From assembly GCF_002237555.1 (NCBI RefSeq), contig NZ_CP022540.1:2609001-2673000 (forward strand): DNA of 64,000 bases, in the 5' to 3' direction. Every line of letters begins with the position of its first letter. The first letter of the stretch is position 1. The position numbers were made by a program, and so were the translations under genes. Below the pieces are notes generated by a model. That model was not told the DNA's origin and did no database searches. It was given only the letters and a program-made list of their open reading frames with translations. Below, in pieces: positions 43,887 to 52,009 of the stretch. Origin of the DNA: Antarctobacter heliothermus (lineage in GTDB: Bacteria > Pseudomonadota > Alphaproteobacteria > Rhodobacterales > Rhodobacteraceae).

Positions 43887-44705
43887 TTAGTGCTCCAGGT
43901 CGATGAAACGTTCAAGGCGCGCGACGATGGCCTCTAGCAAAAGCGCCATGATCATGAGGCTGAAGATGCCCACCCAGACCGCGTTCAGGTCGTAAAGCTG
44001 GCCTGCGTAGTAAACCATGTAGCCAAGGCCCTCTTCGGCAGAGATGTATTCGCCGACAACGGCCCCGATCAGCGCAAAGCCGACGTTGAGACGCAGGGCC
44101 GAAACGATCCACGGCACGCTGCCGGGGACGACGATGGTGCGGAAGGTCTGCCACGGGGTCGCGCCCAGCGATTTCATCAGCCGGATCAGGTCGGGGTCGA
44201 TTTCCTGAGAGCCTTTGTGCGCCTGAAGGAAGGCAACGATAAAGGTGATGATCGACGCGATGGCGATCTTGCTTTCCATTCCCAGCCCGAACCAGACGAT
44301 AATCAGCGGTGCCAGCGCGATCTTGGGCACCCCGTTCAGGGCGATCATGTAGGGGTGCAGGATCTTGGCCCAGAGCGGTGAAAGCCACAGTAAAAGACCC
44401 CCGGCGCTGCCCAGCGTGCAGCCAATGATAAAGCCAATCACAACCTCTTGGCCTGTCACCCAGAAATGTCGCAGCAGACTGCCGTCAGCGATCAGGCTGA
44501 TGAAGGATTGCAGCACCCCCAAGGGGGTGCCGTAGATAAAGGGTTTCAGCCAGCCGACCCACAGACCGATCTGCCAAAAGGCGATCAGGGCAAGCAGGAC
44601 GCCCGCCTGATACGCGCGGATGCGCAGGGCCTCGCCCAGATTGCTGCGTTGTCTGGGCGGGGAGGGGGCCTTGGCGGGGGGCTCTGTTTCGACTGCCATG
44701 GTCAT
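43887..44705 (-). CDS. ABC transporter permease (SsuC/TauC/NrtB-type)
   Basis: A 272-residue permease with about six hydrophobic helices. The first lies at residues 33-55 (AGVLLALIAFWQIGLWVGWL). The coupling EAA loop follows near 170-190 (IRLMKSLGATPWQTFRTIVVP) and GEYISAEEGLGYMVYYA lies near 218. It overlaps the RutC-like stop by 4 bases (ATGA). The ATPase is two genes downstream. Confidence 0.93.
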   Translation of the reverse strand: MTMAVETEPPAKAPSPPRQRSNLGEALRIRAYQAGVLLALIAFWQIGLWVGWLKPFIYGTPLGVLQSFISLIADGSLLRHFWVTGQEVVIGFIIGCTLGSAGGLLLWLSPLWAKILHPYMIALNGVPKIALAPLIIVWFGLGMESKIAIASIITFIVAFLQAHKGSQEIDPDLIRLMKSLGATPWQTFRTIVVPGSVPWIVSALRLNVGFALIGAVVGEYISAEEGLGYMVYYAGQLYDLNAVWVGIFSLMIMALLLEAIVARLERFIDLEH

Positions 44706-45097
44706 CCGGGCTGTCCGAAGTAGGCGGTGGTGGCGATTTCGACCAGCAATTCTTCGCGGACCAGTTCCGCGATGATGCAGTAGCGCGCGGGCGGGTTTTT
44801 CCCGAAATATTCGGCGTAGACCTCATTGAAGGCGGCATAATCATCGCGGTTCTTGAGAAAGATCGCGTTGTAGCAGATGTCTGACAGGTCGCCGCCAGAG
44901 GCTTTGACCACGCGCAGGATCTCTTCGATGACATAGCGTGTCTGGGCTTTGACATCGCCCTTGTGCAGGCTTTCGCCATTTGGCCCAAGGGCAAGCATAC
45001 CCGCGACGTATAGGGTGTCGCCGACACGTGAGCCGGGGACAAAGGGGGCAATGGGCGTCGGCGCGCCTTCGGGAATGACGGGAGTGAACATTGGCAT
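44702..45097 (-). CDS. RidA/RutC-family protein, probable aminoacrylate deaminase
   Basis: A 131-residue YjgF/RidA-fold protein. The family arginine lies in NPPARYCIIAELVREELL near residue 105, and GDTLYVAGMLALGPNGE lies near 27. RidA proteins deaminate enamine/imine intermediates such as 2-aminoacrylate, and RutC is the pyrimidine-pathway member that acts on 3-aminoacrylate. The position between RutB-like and RutD-like genes favours RutC, but RidA and RutC cannot be separated by motif alone. It starts 31 bases after the rutB-like stop with a GGAGA site. Confidence 0.82.
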   Translation of the reverse strand: MPMFTPVIPEGAPTPIAPFVPGSRVGDTLYVAGMLALGPNGESLHKGDVKAQTRYVIEEILRVVKASGGDLSDICYNAIFLKNRDDYAAFNEVYAEYFGKNPPARYCIIAELVREELLVEIATTAYFGQPG

Positions 45098-45128
45098 GTC
45101 TCCTTTTGTATGGGCTTGGTCGGTGCGC

Positions 45129-45824
45129 TTAGCTGGTCAGCGTTGCGGTCACTTCGTCCAGCGTGGTGGTCCAGCCAAAGAAAGTGCGGATGGCAAAGAT
45201 CGTGGCGTCCTGCATCTGGGACGGGCCCGCCTGAAGACAGCAGTCCTCGACCATGACGGGGTGGTATTCCAACCCAAAGGCATCGCGGATCGTGGTTTCG
45301 ACGCAGACGTTGGTGGCGACGCCGCAGACCAGCAAGGTCTGGATCCCGCGCGACCGCAGGATCGAATCCAGCGGCGTGTTCACAAAGCCCGAGTACCGCG
45401 ACTTGGGCACCAGAATGTCACCTTCTTTCACCTCTAGCGCGTCAATCAGGGCGTAATCCCAGCCGCCTTTGGCCAGCAATTGCCCCTTGAGTTCGGGGCG
45501 TTCCCGCATCAGGCGCAAGGCGTTCGATTTCGCCTGATTGACCGAGGTCGGGCCGCCGGCCTCGACATAGTCCGGGTCCCAGCCATTTTGCAGGAACACC
45601 ACCTGCACGCCGCTGTCCCGGCAAAGCTGGGTCAGGGTTGCGACATTGCTGTTGACCGTTTCGGCGCCGGTCAGGTCGAACCCGGCCAGATCCAGATAGC
45701 CCCCGTGCGAGGCATAGGCGTTCTGCATGTCCACGACGATCAGCGCCGTTGTGGTCGGGTCCAGACTGACCGTCTGGGGCAGCGCCGGCAAATCCAGCCG
45801 GCGCGCTTGGGAGTCTTGCATCAT
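45129..45824 (-). CDS. RutB-like isochorismatase-family amidohydrolase
   Basis: A 231-residue isochorismatase-fold hydrolase. The cysteine hydrolase triad is visible as Asp32 in LIVVDMQNAYAS, Lys in ILVPKSRYSGF near residue 140 and Cys in LVCGVATNVCVETT near 172. This spacing and the NAYAS..GGY segment match RutB, which hydrolyses (peroxy)ureidoacrylate to carbamate and aminoacrylate. It starts ATGATG at 45824 inside the stop of the binding-protein gene (ATGA). Without RutA the actual substrate may be another ureido or carbamoyl compound delivered by the importer. Confidence 0.82.
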   Translation of the reverse strand: MMQDSQARRLDLPALPQTVSLDPTTTALIVVDMQNAYASHGGYLDLAGFDLTGAETVNSNVATLTQLCRDSGVQVVFLQNGWDPDYVEAGGPTSVNQAKSNALRLMRERPELKGQLLAKGGWDYALIDALEVKEGDILVPKSRYSGFVNTPLDSILRSRGIQTLLVCGVATNVCVETTIRDAFGLEYHPVMVEDCCLQAGPSQMQDATIFAIRTFFGWTTTLDEVTATLTS

Positions 45825-46834
45825 GACAGGCCGAACTCCTTGGCGGCTTTTTCCGCAAAACTGCTGTCGACCATCTGCGCGTAGGGCAGGTTGGCGCGCA
45901 GCGTGCCTGCGCCGCTTTCGTGCGCGACCAGCGTGGCCCATTCCTGTTCGGTGATGACCGGGTTGCGCGGCACCAGCGGCACATCGCCAAAAAAGCGCGG
46001 GCGGGCGGCGGCGATCACGGCCGGATCGACTGTCGGGAATTCCTCTGCCGCCACGTCGATAAAGACCTGTTCGTCCTCGTGCAGCATACGCTCGGCCTCG
46101 GCGATGGCGTTGCAGTAGGCCTGTACCGCCTCGGGGCTGGTTTCCAGAAAATCACGGGTGACAAAGGTCGAGGAAAAGACCGCCGGGCCAAGCGCCTCGC
46201 CCAGAGAATAGACCACGTCCAGATCGAACTGCGTCGCGCCGATCGAGGCGTCCCATTCAAAGACGGTCGCATAATCCGCGCGCCCGTCTGCAACCGCCTG
46301 AAGCTGCGCACCAAAGGGCAGGGACATCCATTTTACATCGCTTTCGGGGTCGAGGCCCGCCTGTTTCATGGCGTAATAGGGCGTGGTGTAGGTGTTGGAG
46401 GGGAATTTCAGCGTGGCGATTGTCTTGCCCGCGAAATCCTGTGGCCCGGCAAAGGTCGTGCCCTTTTTGGCCACCACCCAGACAGAGATCATCCCGGCGA
46501 TCTTGGCGATATTGACCATCTCGGCGCCCTCGACGGTCGCGTTGATCGACATGCCTGTGCCGGTGACGGCGAAATCGGCGGCCCCGGACAGCAGCGCGGG
46601 CACCGGCTGTGCAATGCCGCCAGCGGTTTTCAGGTCCGGGGTCATTCCATGCTTGTCAAACAGGCCGCGGTTGATGGCGACGTATAGAGGCATGTACAGC
46701 CCAAGGTGGATGGCCTCGGAAATGCGGGCGGGTGTGGCGGCCTGCGCCATGCGGGGCAGGGTGAGGCCGGCACTGGCGGCTGCGCCGGCCAGGCCTAAGA
46801 CAAAGCTCCGCCGGTCCGTGGACGATAGCGTCAT
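45821..46834 (-). CDS. ABC transporter substrate-binding protein, NMT1/THI5-like, Tat-exported
   Basis: A 337-residue periplasmic binding protein. The N terminus carries a twin-arginine signal (STDRRSFVLGLAGAAASAG) and an AQA cleavage site. The mature part has HLGLYMPLYVAINRGLFDKHG near 45 and ALLSGAADFAVTGTGMS near 80, typical of the NMT1/SsuA-like family that binds thiamine precursors, pyrimidines, sulfonates or nitrate. ATG 46834 has AGGAG about 7 bases upstream; the longer TTG start is less likely. It is the first gene of the rut-like operon and follows a LysR gene on the same strand. Confidence 0.9.
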   Translation of the reverse strand: MTLSSTDRRSFVLGLAGAAASAGLTLPRMAQAATPARISEAIHLGLYMPLYVAINRGLFDKHGMTPDLKTAGGIAQPVPALLSGAADFAVTGTGMSINATVEGAEMVNIAKIAGMISVWVVAKKGTTFAGPQDFAGKTIATLKFPSNTYTTPYYAMKQAGLDPESDVKWMSLPFGAQLQAVADGRADYATVFEWDASIGATQFDLDVVYSLGEALGPAVFSSTFVTRDFLETSPEAVQAYCNAIAEAERMLHEDEQVFIDVAAEEFPTVDPAVIAAARPRFFGDVPLVPRNPVITEQEWATLVAHESGAGTLRANLPYAQMVDSSFAEKAAKEFGLS

Positions 46835-46970
46835 GGACAACTCCTGTTGGTTCGATCTGGAAACCGGCCTTGGAAAGATGTTTTCCGACCGGATGTTTGC
46901 AGCTTACCTCAGGAGGGTGTTTCGAAAAGTGCTGATGTGGCACGACGGCGTTGCGCTGTGCGCAACATGT

Positions 46971-47885
46971 CTAGACGGGCGCCCCAATCGCCGAGAAATG
47001 CGCAGTCAGGGCCGTCAGAAGTGCTTTGGCCGCAAATGACAGCTCTCGGTCACGGTGAACGCAGACAGTCACGCGCGCGGCGTCCAGATCGGGACAGTCC
47101 AGCGACAGCGCCCGCAGCCGGTTGGCGGCGATGTCCTTGCGCACCATAAAGGCCGGCATAAACGCGACGGCGTCCCCATTCATCGCGACCCTTTTGGTCA
47201 GCTCGATGGAATTGGTGTTCATCGCGATCTGCTGTTTGCCAGAGGCCCGTGCAATCGCCGAGTCCACCATTCGGCGCATCCCGAAGGATTGCTCTGGCAG
47301 CGCCAAAGGCCATTTCAGGACCGTATCCAGCTTCAGGCTGCCTTGCACGGCGAACTGTTCTAACGGGTGCCCCGGCCGAACAAGACAGCAGATCGGTTCG
47401 ACGTGTTCGGTCACCACGCCAATGTCGTTTCGGTGCGGGCCGTTGAAGGTGATGCCAATGTCCGCCACGTCGTCCAGCAAGGCACCAACGATGCCATCGG
47501 TGGAATCCAGCCGGATTTCAAAACCGATCTGCGGGTATTGCGCCATGAAGTCGTTGACGACGGCGGGCAGAAATTCTGCGACCAACCCCTCGGCGGCATA
47601 AAGCGTCACCTGGCCGCGCCGCAGTCCGCGCAGATCGTCGATGGCGTCCCGGACCCGATCAAGATCGCGAAAGGTGCGGTGCGTTTGCCGCGCCAATAGC
47701 GTTCCTGCCGCTGTCAGCGTCATGCCCTTGCGGCTGCGTTCAAAAAGCGGCGCGCCGAATTGATGCTCTAGTCCTGCAATCCCGCGACTGACAGAGGAGG
47801 CCGTGACATGCAATGCCTCGGCGGCACGCCGGATTGATCCGGCACGGGCGGTTTCGTGAAAGTAGCGAAGGGCCGTGAATTCCAT
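46971..47885 (-). CDS. LysR-type transcriptional regulator
   Basis: A 304-residue regulator with an N-terminal winged helix (LRYFHETARAGSIRRAAEALH near 5-25, then TASSVSRGIAGLEHQFGAPLFERS) and a C-terminal effector-binding domain from residue 90. It lies upstream of the six-gene rut-like ABC operon in the same orientation, with 136 bases between, so it probably controls that operon in response to the imported compound. A GTG start at 47900 would add five residues. Confidence 0.9.
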   Translation of the reverse strand: MEFTALRYFHETARAGSIRRAAEALHVTASSVSRGIAGLEHQFGAPLFERSRKGMTLTAAGTLLARQTHRTFRDLDRVRDAIDDLRGLRRGQVTLYAAEGLVAEFLPAVVNDFMAQYPQIGFEIRLDSTDGIVGALLDDVADIGITFNGPHRNDIGVVTEHVEPICCLVRPGHPLEQFAVQGSLKLDTVLKWPLALPEQSFGMRRMVDSAIARASGKQQIAMNTNSIELTKRVAMNGDAVAFMPAFMVRKDIAANRLRALSLDCPDLDAARVTVCVHRDRELSFAAKALLTALTAHFSAIGAPV

Positions 47886-48118
47886 GTCGCAGATATGCAC
47901 GGCGGCGGGTTGGTTGTCACCGGTCCATAATTCATGGCGGCGCGGGCTCTAGTAAGGCGGCGCGCGCACTTGAGAAGAGGGGGGTGTTCATTCGGGGATG
48001 CCGAAACGTCATGGCAAAAGCCGGTGTTGTCACATTCACTCGCCCAGTTTGCGAGATTGGGTGCTGATCGGACATCAAGGGACGTTTGCCGCGACCTTCA
48101 CCACGACTTTGCACAGGC

Positions 48119-48820
48119 TCAAGCTGGCCCGGGCCTGCGAATTCGGCCGGTATGATCCGCGCAACTTAACAGATAATTTGCGGCTGCCTCGATATCGGCG
48201 ATGGTCTCCGATTCGGATGTTTCCGCGTCTCCGGCTGCGATGGCCTCGACAATCCGTTCGTGATGGTCAGAACCGCGCAGCGTGAGGACGTATTCCGGGA
48301 TCACATAAGTCAGGATCGGACCGGTGCGCAGCCACAGATTTTCAATGATCTCGTTGAGCAGCGGCACTCCGGCATTGCCATAGATCGTGAAATGGAAATC
48401 GCGATGTACATCCAGGTAACCCGAAAGATCGCGGTCACGGATCAGCCGTCGCATGGTGTCGAGCTGTTCGCTTAGGTTGGTAACCAATTCGGGGGTGACG
48501 CGCTGAGCAGTCTCGCGTGCGGCGCGCCCTTCTAACTCTGTCCGAATCAGAATGATCTCACGCAACTGCAGAGCGGCCACATCAGGCACGACCGCCGCGT
48601 TGCGCGGACCCGCGTCCAGCACGCCCTGCGCGACCAGATGGTTTACCGCGTCGCGGACCGGCGTGACCGAGGTGCCGAACATTTCCGACAAAGCCCGCAG
48701 GGTCAGCGTCTCGCCCGGTTCGAACCGGCCGGCAAGAAGCGCATTCTTTATCTGGTGATGCACCCGCGTCCATAGGGGAGCATTGTCCAGCTTATTAAAG
48801 GGGGTCGCCATTTTCATCAT
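48119..48820 (-). CDS. GntR-family regulator with FCD ligand domain
   Basis: A 233-residue FadR-subfamily regulator. The winged helix has LWTRVHHQIKNALLAGRFEPGE and LTLRALSEMFGTSVTPVRDAV in the first 55 residues. The C-terminal FCD helical bundle has metal/ligand-type residues in YLDVHRDFHFTIYGNAG near 135 and GSDHHERIVEAIAAGDAE near 185. It is divergent from the TTT operon; the shared 100-base interval contains a palindrome over the -10 region. It starts ATGATGAAAATG, and the first ATG (48820) is used. Confidence 0.9.
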   Translation of the reverse strand: MMKMATPFNKLDNAPLWTRVHHQIKNALLAGRFEPGETLTLRALSEMFGTSVTPVRDAVNHLVAQGVLDAGPRNAAVVPDVAALQLREIILIRTELEGRAARETAQRVTPELVTNLSEQLDTMRRLIRDRDLSGYLDVHRDFHFTIYGNAGVPLLNEIIENLWLRTGPILTYVIPEYVLTLRGSDHHERIVEAIAAGDAETSESETIADIEAAANYLLSCADHTGRIRRPGPA

Positions 48821-48867
48821 CACACGGGCCTTCTGTCGGCAGTCACTGATACATCCACGCCGGGGGT

Positions 48868-48901
48868 TTGACAAATGTTTTGCATCATGTTTGTTATAAC
48901 A
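48868..48901 (+). promoter_or_regulatory. Promoter and palindromic operator of the tripartite tricarboxylate transporter operon
   Basis: TTGACA at 48868-48873 is a perfect -35 box. The perfect 10-bp palindrome TGTTATAACA at 48892-48901 overlaps the -10 position (18-20 bases from the -35). A ribosome site GGGAGGAAAG follows before the ATG at 48921. The palindrome is suited to a dimeric GntR protein, and the divergent GntR gene begins at 48820. Confidence 0.65.
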
Positions 48902-48920
48902 CACAACAGGGAGGAAAGAC

Positions 48921-49889
48921 ATGTTGATAAATTCGATTCTTCGCGCCGCCACCGTTGCACTTGCAGCGACCTTCGTCGCCGGCCCCGGCATGGCGCAGGA
49001 CTATCCCAGCAAGGAAGTCAGATGGGTGATCCCGTGGAATGCGGGTGGGTCCAACGACATCATGGCGCGCTACCTGCAGCCGATTCTGGAGGAGCAGGGT
49101 GTTTCAGTCGTGATTGAGAACCTGCCCGGCGGCACCGGGGCGGTCGGCATGGGCGCTGTCGCCACCTCGCGAGCTGACGGCTACACCATCGGCAACGGAA
49201 CCAGTTCGACCTTGTCAATCATTGCACAGGGCAAGGCACCGCTCAGCAATGACGATTTCACCAACGTGATCCGTGTGTCGGTCGATCCGCTGATCCTGGT
49301 GGTTCCTGGTGACAGCGAGATCGACACGCTTGACCAGTTTCTTGCGCACATGAAGGACAACCCGGGCGACGTGACGATCGGCACGCCGGGCACCAACAAC
49401 CTGAACCATATCTTTGCAGCAATGACGGCGCGGGGCGCTGGAGTCGACTATCGCCATGTGCCGTTCCCCGGTGGTTCGCGCGTGATCGCCGAATTGATGG
49501 GGAACCAGATCCAGGCCGGTGTGCTGAAGCCGTCTGAAACCATCGAGCAAATTCAAGCCGGCGAACTGAAACCATTGGGCGCTTTCTCGAACGAACGGCT
49601 GGAAATCTTGCCGGACATACCGACCTTTGGCGAAGCGGGCGTGGATGTCTTCCCCTACGGTCCAGTGGTGCAGATGGCCTACATTCAGGCGCCCGCAGGG
49701 CTTGACCCCGAAACCGAAAAAGCGCTGGCCGACGCCTTTGAGGCGGCCCTGACCAGCGAGCAGTTCCGTGAGTTCGCGGACAAAAACGGCTTTGTCATCG
49801 ACCCGCTGCGCGGTGATGAGCTGGACGCGGAAGTTGCAGGCGTTGCCGGGGCCATCGCCGAAGTGGCGAAGCAGGTCTTCGCGGAGTGA
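48921..49889 (+). CDS. Tripartite tricarboxylate transporter substrate-binding protein (TctC/Bug)
   Basis: A 322-residue periplasmic binding protein. The signal peptide ends GPGMAQ, followed by DYPSKEVRWVIPWNAGGSNDI (the Bug-family P-W-AGGxxD segment), ENLPGGTGAVGMGAVATSRADGY near 72 and YRHVPFPGGSRVIAELMGNQI near 174. Bug proteins bind carboxylates, including sugar acids and aromatic acids. The genes downstream point to a sugar acid. A hairpin follows before tctB. Confidence 0.93.
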   Translation: MLINSILRAATVALAATFVAGPGMAQDYPSKEVRWVIPWNAGGSNDIMARYLQPILEEQGVSVVIENLPGGTGAVGMGAVATSRADGYTIGNGTSSTLSIIAQGKAPLSNDDFTNVIRVSVDPLILVVPGDSEIDTLDQFLAHMKDNPGDVTIGTPGTNNLNHIFAAMTARGAGVDYRHVPFPGGSRVIAELMGNQIQAGVLKPSETIEQIQAGELKPLGAFSNERLEILPDIPTFGEAGVDVFPYGPVVQMAYIQAPAGLDPETEKALADAFEAALTSEQFREFADKNGFVIDPLRGDELDAEVAGVAGAIAEVAKQVFAE

Positions 49890-49921
49890 TCCGTCCTGCC
49901 TTGTAGTTCCTTGTCAAAGTA

Positions 49922-49951
49922 CCACGCGACCGGCGCACTGCCGGCGCGTGG
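49922..49951 (+). terminator. Intra-operon hairpin between tctC-like and tctB-like genes
   Basis: CCACGCG (49922-49928) pairs with CGCGTGG (49945-49951), and CCGGC (49930-49934) pairs with GCCGG (49940-49944), a 12-bp stem with one bulged A and the loop GCACT. Like the hairpin after the Liv-type binding protein, it lies directly after a binding-protein gene and probably raises its share of the transcript. Confidence 0.7.
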
Positions 49952-49971
49952 CCATCAGGAAGACCAACAAC

Positions 49972-50463
49972 ATGCCGACTCTTAATCTCGTCGCGAGCAT
50001 CGCGACAAGCGCGCTGCTTGTCGGGTTGTCCTTGTTTCTCGCGGGGCCTGCGTTCGATCTGCCCGGTCTGGGTCCGAAAGGTGGGTTGCGGGCGGGGACT
50101 TTGCCGCAGTTTGTCGTGGTCGTCGTCATCGCCTTGGCCGTGCTGTCGGTCATCAATGATGTCGTCAAGTGGCGCGCCGACCGTCGGCCGGGACACATGC
50201 CCGAACAACCCTTTGCGCCGGTCCGCCAGGTGGTGGCAGTCGGAGGCAGCGTTCTGGTGTTGCTCGCGGCCTATGTCTTTGCCTGGGGTCCATTGCCGTT
50301 CCCGCTGATTTCATTCGTCTTCTTCACGGCTGTGGGCGCCATCCTGTCTCCACCCACCGAACGCACCCTGCGAGGCTACTCAAAGATAGCGCTTACCGGG
50401 CTGCTGTTTTCCACCGGGGTCTGGCTGATCTTTACTTTTGTCCTGAACGTCCCGCTGCGGTGA
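49972..50463 (+). CDS. Tripartite tricarboxylate transporter small membrane subunit TctB
   Basis: A 163-residue membrane protein with four hydrophobic helices (about residues 5-25, 47-65, 86-108 and 130-160), the usual form of TctB. GPKGGLRAGTLPQFVVVVV near 34 is typical. The in-frame extension upstream lies over the hairpin and tctC and is not coding. It is followed after 4 bases by tctA. Confidence 0.9.
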   Translation: MPTLNLVASIATSALLVGLSLFLAGPAFDLPGLGPKGGLRAGTLPQFVVVVVIALAVLSVINDVVKWRADRRPGHMPEQPFAPVRQVVAVGGSVLVLLAAYVFAWGPLPFPLISFVFFTAVGAILSPPTERTLRGYSKIALTGLLFSTGVWLIFTFVLNVPLR

Positions 50464-50467
50464 TCCC

Positions 50468-52009
50468 ATGGAAATTCTAAACAATCTTGCCGTTGCCTTT
50501 GGCAACGAACTTTCAAGCCCGTTGTCGTTGGGGTTGATCCTTGTTGGCGTCATGGTCGGGTTCACCTTCGGGGCGACCCCCGGACTGACGGCCACGATGG
50601 GCGTCGCATTGTTCATCCCGCTGACATTCCCGCTGCCGCCGGACATGGCGATCAGCATGATGATCGCGCTTTACTGCGGTTCGATGGCGGGCGGGGCGAT
50701 TCCGGCCATCCTGATAAACATTCCGGGCACCCCCTCGGCAGTGGTCACAACCATCGATGGCTATCCGATGACCAAGAACGGCCGCGCGGTCGAGGCCTAC
50801 GGATGGGCATTGGTGGCCTCGGTCGTGGGCGGCGTGGTGGCCTGGGTGGCGCTGGTCAGCCTTGCCCCGGCATTGGCTCGCTTGGCGCTCAAGCTTGGCT
50901 CGGCGGAATATGCCGCCGTTGCGTTTCTGGGGCTGGCGATCATCTCTTCGGTGGTCCCGGCTCCGCTGGTCAAAGGTGTGTTGGCCACAGTCATCGGCCT
51001 TGGCCTTTCGGTCGTCGGCTTTGACCAGATCACCGGGCAAGGGCGCTGGACCTTTGACAGCCTTCAGTTGACCCGCGGGATCGGGATCATGCCGGCCCTG
51101 ATCGGGCTGCTGGTGATCCCCGAACTTATGATGACGCTGTTTCAGCGAGAGGCGCATGCCGAGGCACCAAAGACGGTCAAGGGCATGTTCCCGACGCTTG
51201 CCGGCTTTCTTGGTCAACTGGTGAACATGATACGCTCGTCGGTGATCGGGGTCGTGACCGGGATCATTCCCGCCCTTGGCGGCAGTGTCGGTGCCCTGAT
51301 CGCCTACGATCAGGCCAAGCGTTTCTCGAAAAACCGCGACAACTTTGGCAAGGGCGAACCCGAAGGTGTCGTCGCCTCTGAAAGCGCCAACAACGGTGTG
51401 ACCGGCGGCGCGCTGATCCCGCTTCTGACGTTGGGCATTCCCGGCGATACGGTGACGGCGATGCTCCTCGGTGGCTTGATGATCCACGGCCTGCAACCGG
51501 GGCCGCGCCTGTTCGATACCAGCGGCGACATCGTGTGGAATATCCTTGCAGCCGTGCTGCTGGCCAACATGGCGATCATCATCGTCGGCGCGATCGGGTT
51601 CCGCTTCTTTGTGCGGGTTCTGGATGTGCCAAAACATCTGTTGGCGCCCGCGCTGTTCGTTCTGGCCGTAGTTGGAACCTACTCGCTGTCGAACAGCTGG
51701 TTTGATGTGGTCATCATGCTGGGCCTCGGTGTTTTTGGCTTTCTCGCCACGCTTGGATCCATCCCCGTCTATCCCATGGTGATCGGGGTCATCCTTGGGC
51801 CCTTGCTGGAATCGGAAACCAGGCGCGCATTGGTCATCAGCGGCGGCGACTGGACGACATTCCTCACACGACCTGTCTCGGCCGTGCTCGTGACGGTCGC
51901 AATCGCGATCCTCATCGGCCCGACCATCACGAAATTCCTCCGACGCCGTTCCGGCGGCGCGGACCCGGAAACTCAACCCATCGACTCTAGGAGAGAACAT
52001 GAAGATTAA
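50468..52009 (+). CDS. Tripartite tricarboxylate transporter large membrane subunit TctA
   Basis: A 513-residue membrane protein with about 10-12 helices. The TctA signatures are visible as FTFGATPGLTATMGVALFIPLTF near residue 30, YCGSMAGGAIPAILINIPGTPSA near 68 and the second half repeat IGVVTGIIPALGGSVGALIAYDQA near 260 with GALIPLLTLGIPGDTVTAMLLGG near 312. It overlaps the first enolase-superfamily gene by 11 bases. Confidence 0.94.
   Translation: MEILNNLAVAFGNELSSPLSLGLILVGVMVGFTFGATPGLTATMGVALFIPLTFPLPPDMAISMMIALYCGSMAGGAIPAILINIPGTPSAVVTTIDGYPMTKNGRAVEAYGWALVASVVGGVVAWVALVSLAPALARLALKLGSAEYAAVAFLGLAIISSVVPAPLVKGVLATVIGLGLSVVGFDQITGQGRWTFDSLQLTRGIGIMPALIGLLVIPELMMTLFQREAHAEAPKTVKGMFPTLAGFLGQLVNMIRSSVIGVVTGIIPALGGSVGALIAYDQAKRFSKNRDNFGKGEPEGVVASESANNGVTGGALIPLLTLGIPGDTVTAMLLGGLMIHGLQPGPRLFDTSGDIVWNILAAVLLANMAIIIVGAIGFRFFVRVLDVPKHLLAPALFVLAVVGTYSLSNSWFDVVIMLGLGVFGFLATLGSIPVYPMVIGVILGPLLESETRRALVISGGDWTTFLTRPVSAVLVTVAIAILIGPTITKFLRRRSGGADPETQPIDSRREHED

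Noticed and set aside
42303..46834. Complete rut pyrimidine-degradation operon
   Set aside because: RutA, RutF, RutG and RutR are missing, and an ABC importer replaces the RutG permease.
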